DNA of 64,000 nt. Origin: Nocardia sp. BMG51109 (GTDB lineage: Bacteria; Actinomycetota; Actinomycetes; Mycobacteriales; Mycobacteriaceae). Position 1 is the stretch's first letter; every line of letters begins with the position of its first letter. Location: assembly GCF_000526215.1 (NCBI RefSeq), contig NZ_JAFQ01000004.1, forward strand, positions 4,836,001 through 4,900,000. The letters run 5' to 3'. Position numbers and translations under genes: made by a program. Shown here piece after piece: positions 63,037 to 64,000 of the stretch. The notes beneath the pieces are model-generated. The model was given only the letters and a program-made list of their open reading frames with translations, had not been told where the DNA came from and made no database searches.

Positions 63037-63570
63037 ATGTCGATTCGTTACGCACTCCTCGGGCTGCTGCGCGACCAACCCGCGACCGGATACGAGCTGA
63101 CCCAGCGTTTCGCGCAGGGCATCGGCCGGCACGCCTGGAGCGCCAAGCACAGCCAGATCTACCCGGAGCTGCGCAAACTGACCGACGAGGGATTGATCGA
63201 GGTCGTCGAGGAGGGCGCCCGCGGCAAGCGGGTCTACGGGGTGACCGAGCCGGGCCGGGCCGAGCTGCGCGAGTGGCTGCTGCGCGGACCCGACGAGGGC
63301 ACGGTGCGAAATCCGTTGCTGCTGTGGATGTTTCTGATCGGCGGTCTCGACCCGGACGATGCGCTCCGAGCGCTGCGGGCCGTCGAGGAACGCGCCACGG
63401 AGATGCTCGGGGAACTCACCGAAACCTACGATTTCCTCGCCGCCGAGGGTGGCGAGCTACCGGCGGGCGCGTACGCCGCCCAGTTCGGCATCCACACCTA
63501 CCGCGCCACCCGGGAGTGGGCCCGCTGGGCCATCGAGGAGCAGGCCGAGCGGAATCGCCGGGCGCGGTGA
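63037..63570 (+). CDS. PadR-family transcriptional regulator
   Basis: 177 residues. N-terminal winged helix (YALLGLLRDQPATGYELTQR, SQIYPELRKLTDEGLIEV, RGKRVYGVTEPGRAELR) and C-terminal helical domain (Vir-like). Divergent from the carotenoid oxygenase/membrane protein operon; the palindrome between them fits its operator. Confidence 0.93.
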   Translation: MSIRYALLGLLRDQPATGYELTQRFAQGIGRHAWSAKHSQIYPELRKLTDEGLIEVVEEGARGKRVYGVTEPGRAELREWLLRGPDEGTVRNPLLLWMFLIGGLDPDDALRALRAVEERATEMLGELTETYDFLAAEGGELPAGAYAAQFGIHTYRATREWARWAIEEQAERNRRAR

Positions 63571-63595
63571 GCCGATTGCCGGCCGTATCGCGGGG

Positions 63596-64000
63596 TTATC
63601 TGCGAGCCGGGTCGGGGGTGCAGGTGGTGAGGAAGGTCTTGCCGTTGCCGGTGGCGACTCCGGCGGTGTCGAGCCAGCCGACGTCCTGGAACAGGTAGGT
63701 GTCGTCCGGATGCCGGGCGGAGCCGTCGATGACGTCGGCGATGGTCGCGTACGATCCCCACGCCTCCGGTCCGTAGACGGAGATGCGCACCCATTGCGCT
63801 GTGCGCCAGTCGAATCCGGCCGGTAGCGGTGTGGCGACCGCGAATCCCGGACCTGTCTGCCCGAGCGTGAGATGCTCGGCCGTCGCCGGGTGCTCGGTGG
63901 GCGCGGTCAGGACCCACTCGGCGCGTTCGGGTCCGAAGGCGAGGGCCAGCCGGGTGACGTCGCGGCACGGGGAGCCGGTCCAGATCCGCAACTGCCCGTC
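63596..64000 (-). CDS. Unidentified protein, N-terminus outside window
   Basis: The frame runs from beyond base 64000 to a TAA at 63596-63598. The visible 134 residues hold WTGSPCRDVTRLALAFGP, YGPEAWGSYATIADVIDG, and a terminal TTCTPDPARR. No family was recognised. A cysteine pair suggests a secreted or disulphide-bonded protein. Confidence 0.65.
   Translation of the reverse strand, partial: DGQLRIWTGSPCRDVTRLALAFGPERAEWVLTAPTEHPATAEHLTLGQTGPGFAVATPLPAGFDWRTAQWVRISVYGPEAWGSYATIADVIDGSARHPDDTYLFQDVGWLDTAGVATGNGKTFLTTCTPDPARR

Overview
The window is high-GC actinobacterial DNA, most like Nocardia or a close relative in Mycobacteriales. Pointers are a complete YrbE/Mce lipid-import operon with its Mce-associated protein, a KshA-like Rieske oxygenase, an SAM methyltransferase of the Actinobacteria-enriched PF04672 type, an XRE regulator with a long TPR-like C-terminus, many cytochromes P450, and GTG starts with ATGA/GTGA stop-start overlaps. 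The genus is inferred from content, not demonstrated. No tRNA, rRNA, CRISPR array, integrase or intact insertion sequence was seen.

Region 1 (1-16 kb, almost all minus strand): a secreted GH1-type glycosidase cut by the window edge, an MFS exporter with a MarR regulator, a small secreted lectin-like protein, then a 12-gene terpenoid operon. In transcription order it encodes mevalonate kinase, phosphomevalonate kinase, type 2 IPP isomerase, HMG-CoA reductase, HMG-CoA synthase, a KASIII-like enzyme, a free acyl carrier protein, diphosphomevalonate decarboxylase, a GGPP-type prenyl diphosphate synthase, a class II QW-repeat terpene cyclase, a P450 and a carboxymuconolactone-decarboxylase-like protein. 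It is a self-contained route from acetate units to an oxidised cyclic terpenoid. The KASIII/ACP pair probably replaces thiolase for acetoacetyl supply, and the cyclase carries DADC where most class II cyclases have DxDD.

Region 2 (16-29.5 kb): a creatininase-family hydrolase, an XRE/TPR regulator, a membrane GT2 glycosyltransferase coupled to a secreted GH10 xylanase, a stand-alone GTP cyclohydrolase II, a P450/class I terpene synthase pair (second terpenoid unit), an SAM methyltransferase, and a TetR gene divergent from a KshA-like oxygenase/oxidoreductase pair.

Region 3 (29.8-37.5 kb): a CYP157-like P450 lacking ExxR, a Baeyer-Villiger monooxygenase, a sugar nucleotidyltransferase, a chimeric gene remnant, a PhyH dioxygenase, a 5'-truncated acetyltransferase, a methyltransferase behind a hairpin-rich leader and a small winged-helix protein. 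It looks patchy and recombined, with some lower-GC gaps.

Region 4 (37.5-47 kb): mce operon yrbEA-yrbEB-mceA-B-C-D-E-F-mas on the minus strand, divergent from a MarR gene, with a TGTTAAG/CTTAACA palindrome between them.

Region 5 (47-64 kb): a run of redox and modification genes: a DUF3263-like protein behind twin palindromes, a flavodoxin-like reductase, a haem-oxygenase-fold putative diiron enzyme, a PrmC-like methyltransferase, a CDGSH protein with hexapeptide repeats, an FUSC-type membrane protein, a P450 with no I-helix acid/alcohol pair, a PfpI protein, an alpha/beta hydrolase, a Ser/Thr kinase, a further P450, an O-methyltransferase, MarR, an F420-dependent-nitroreductase-like protein, a carotenoid oxygenase with a membrane partner opposite PadR, and a partial gene at the right edge.
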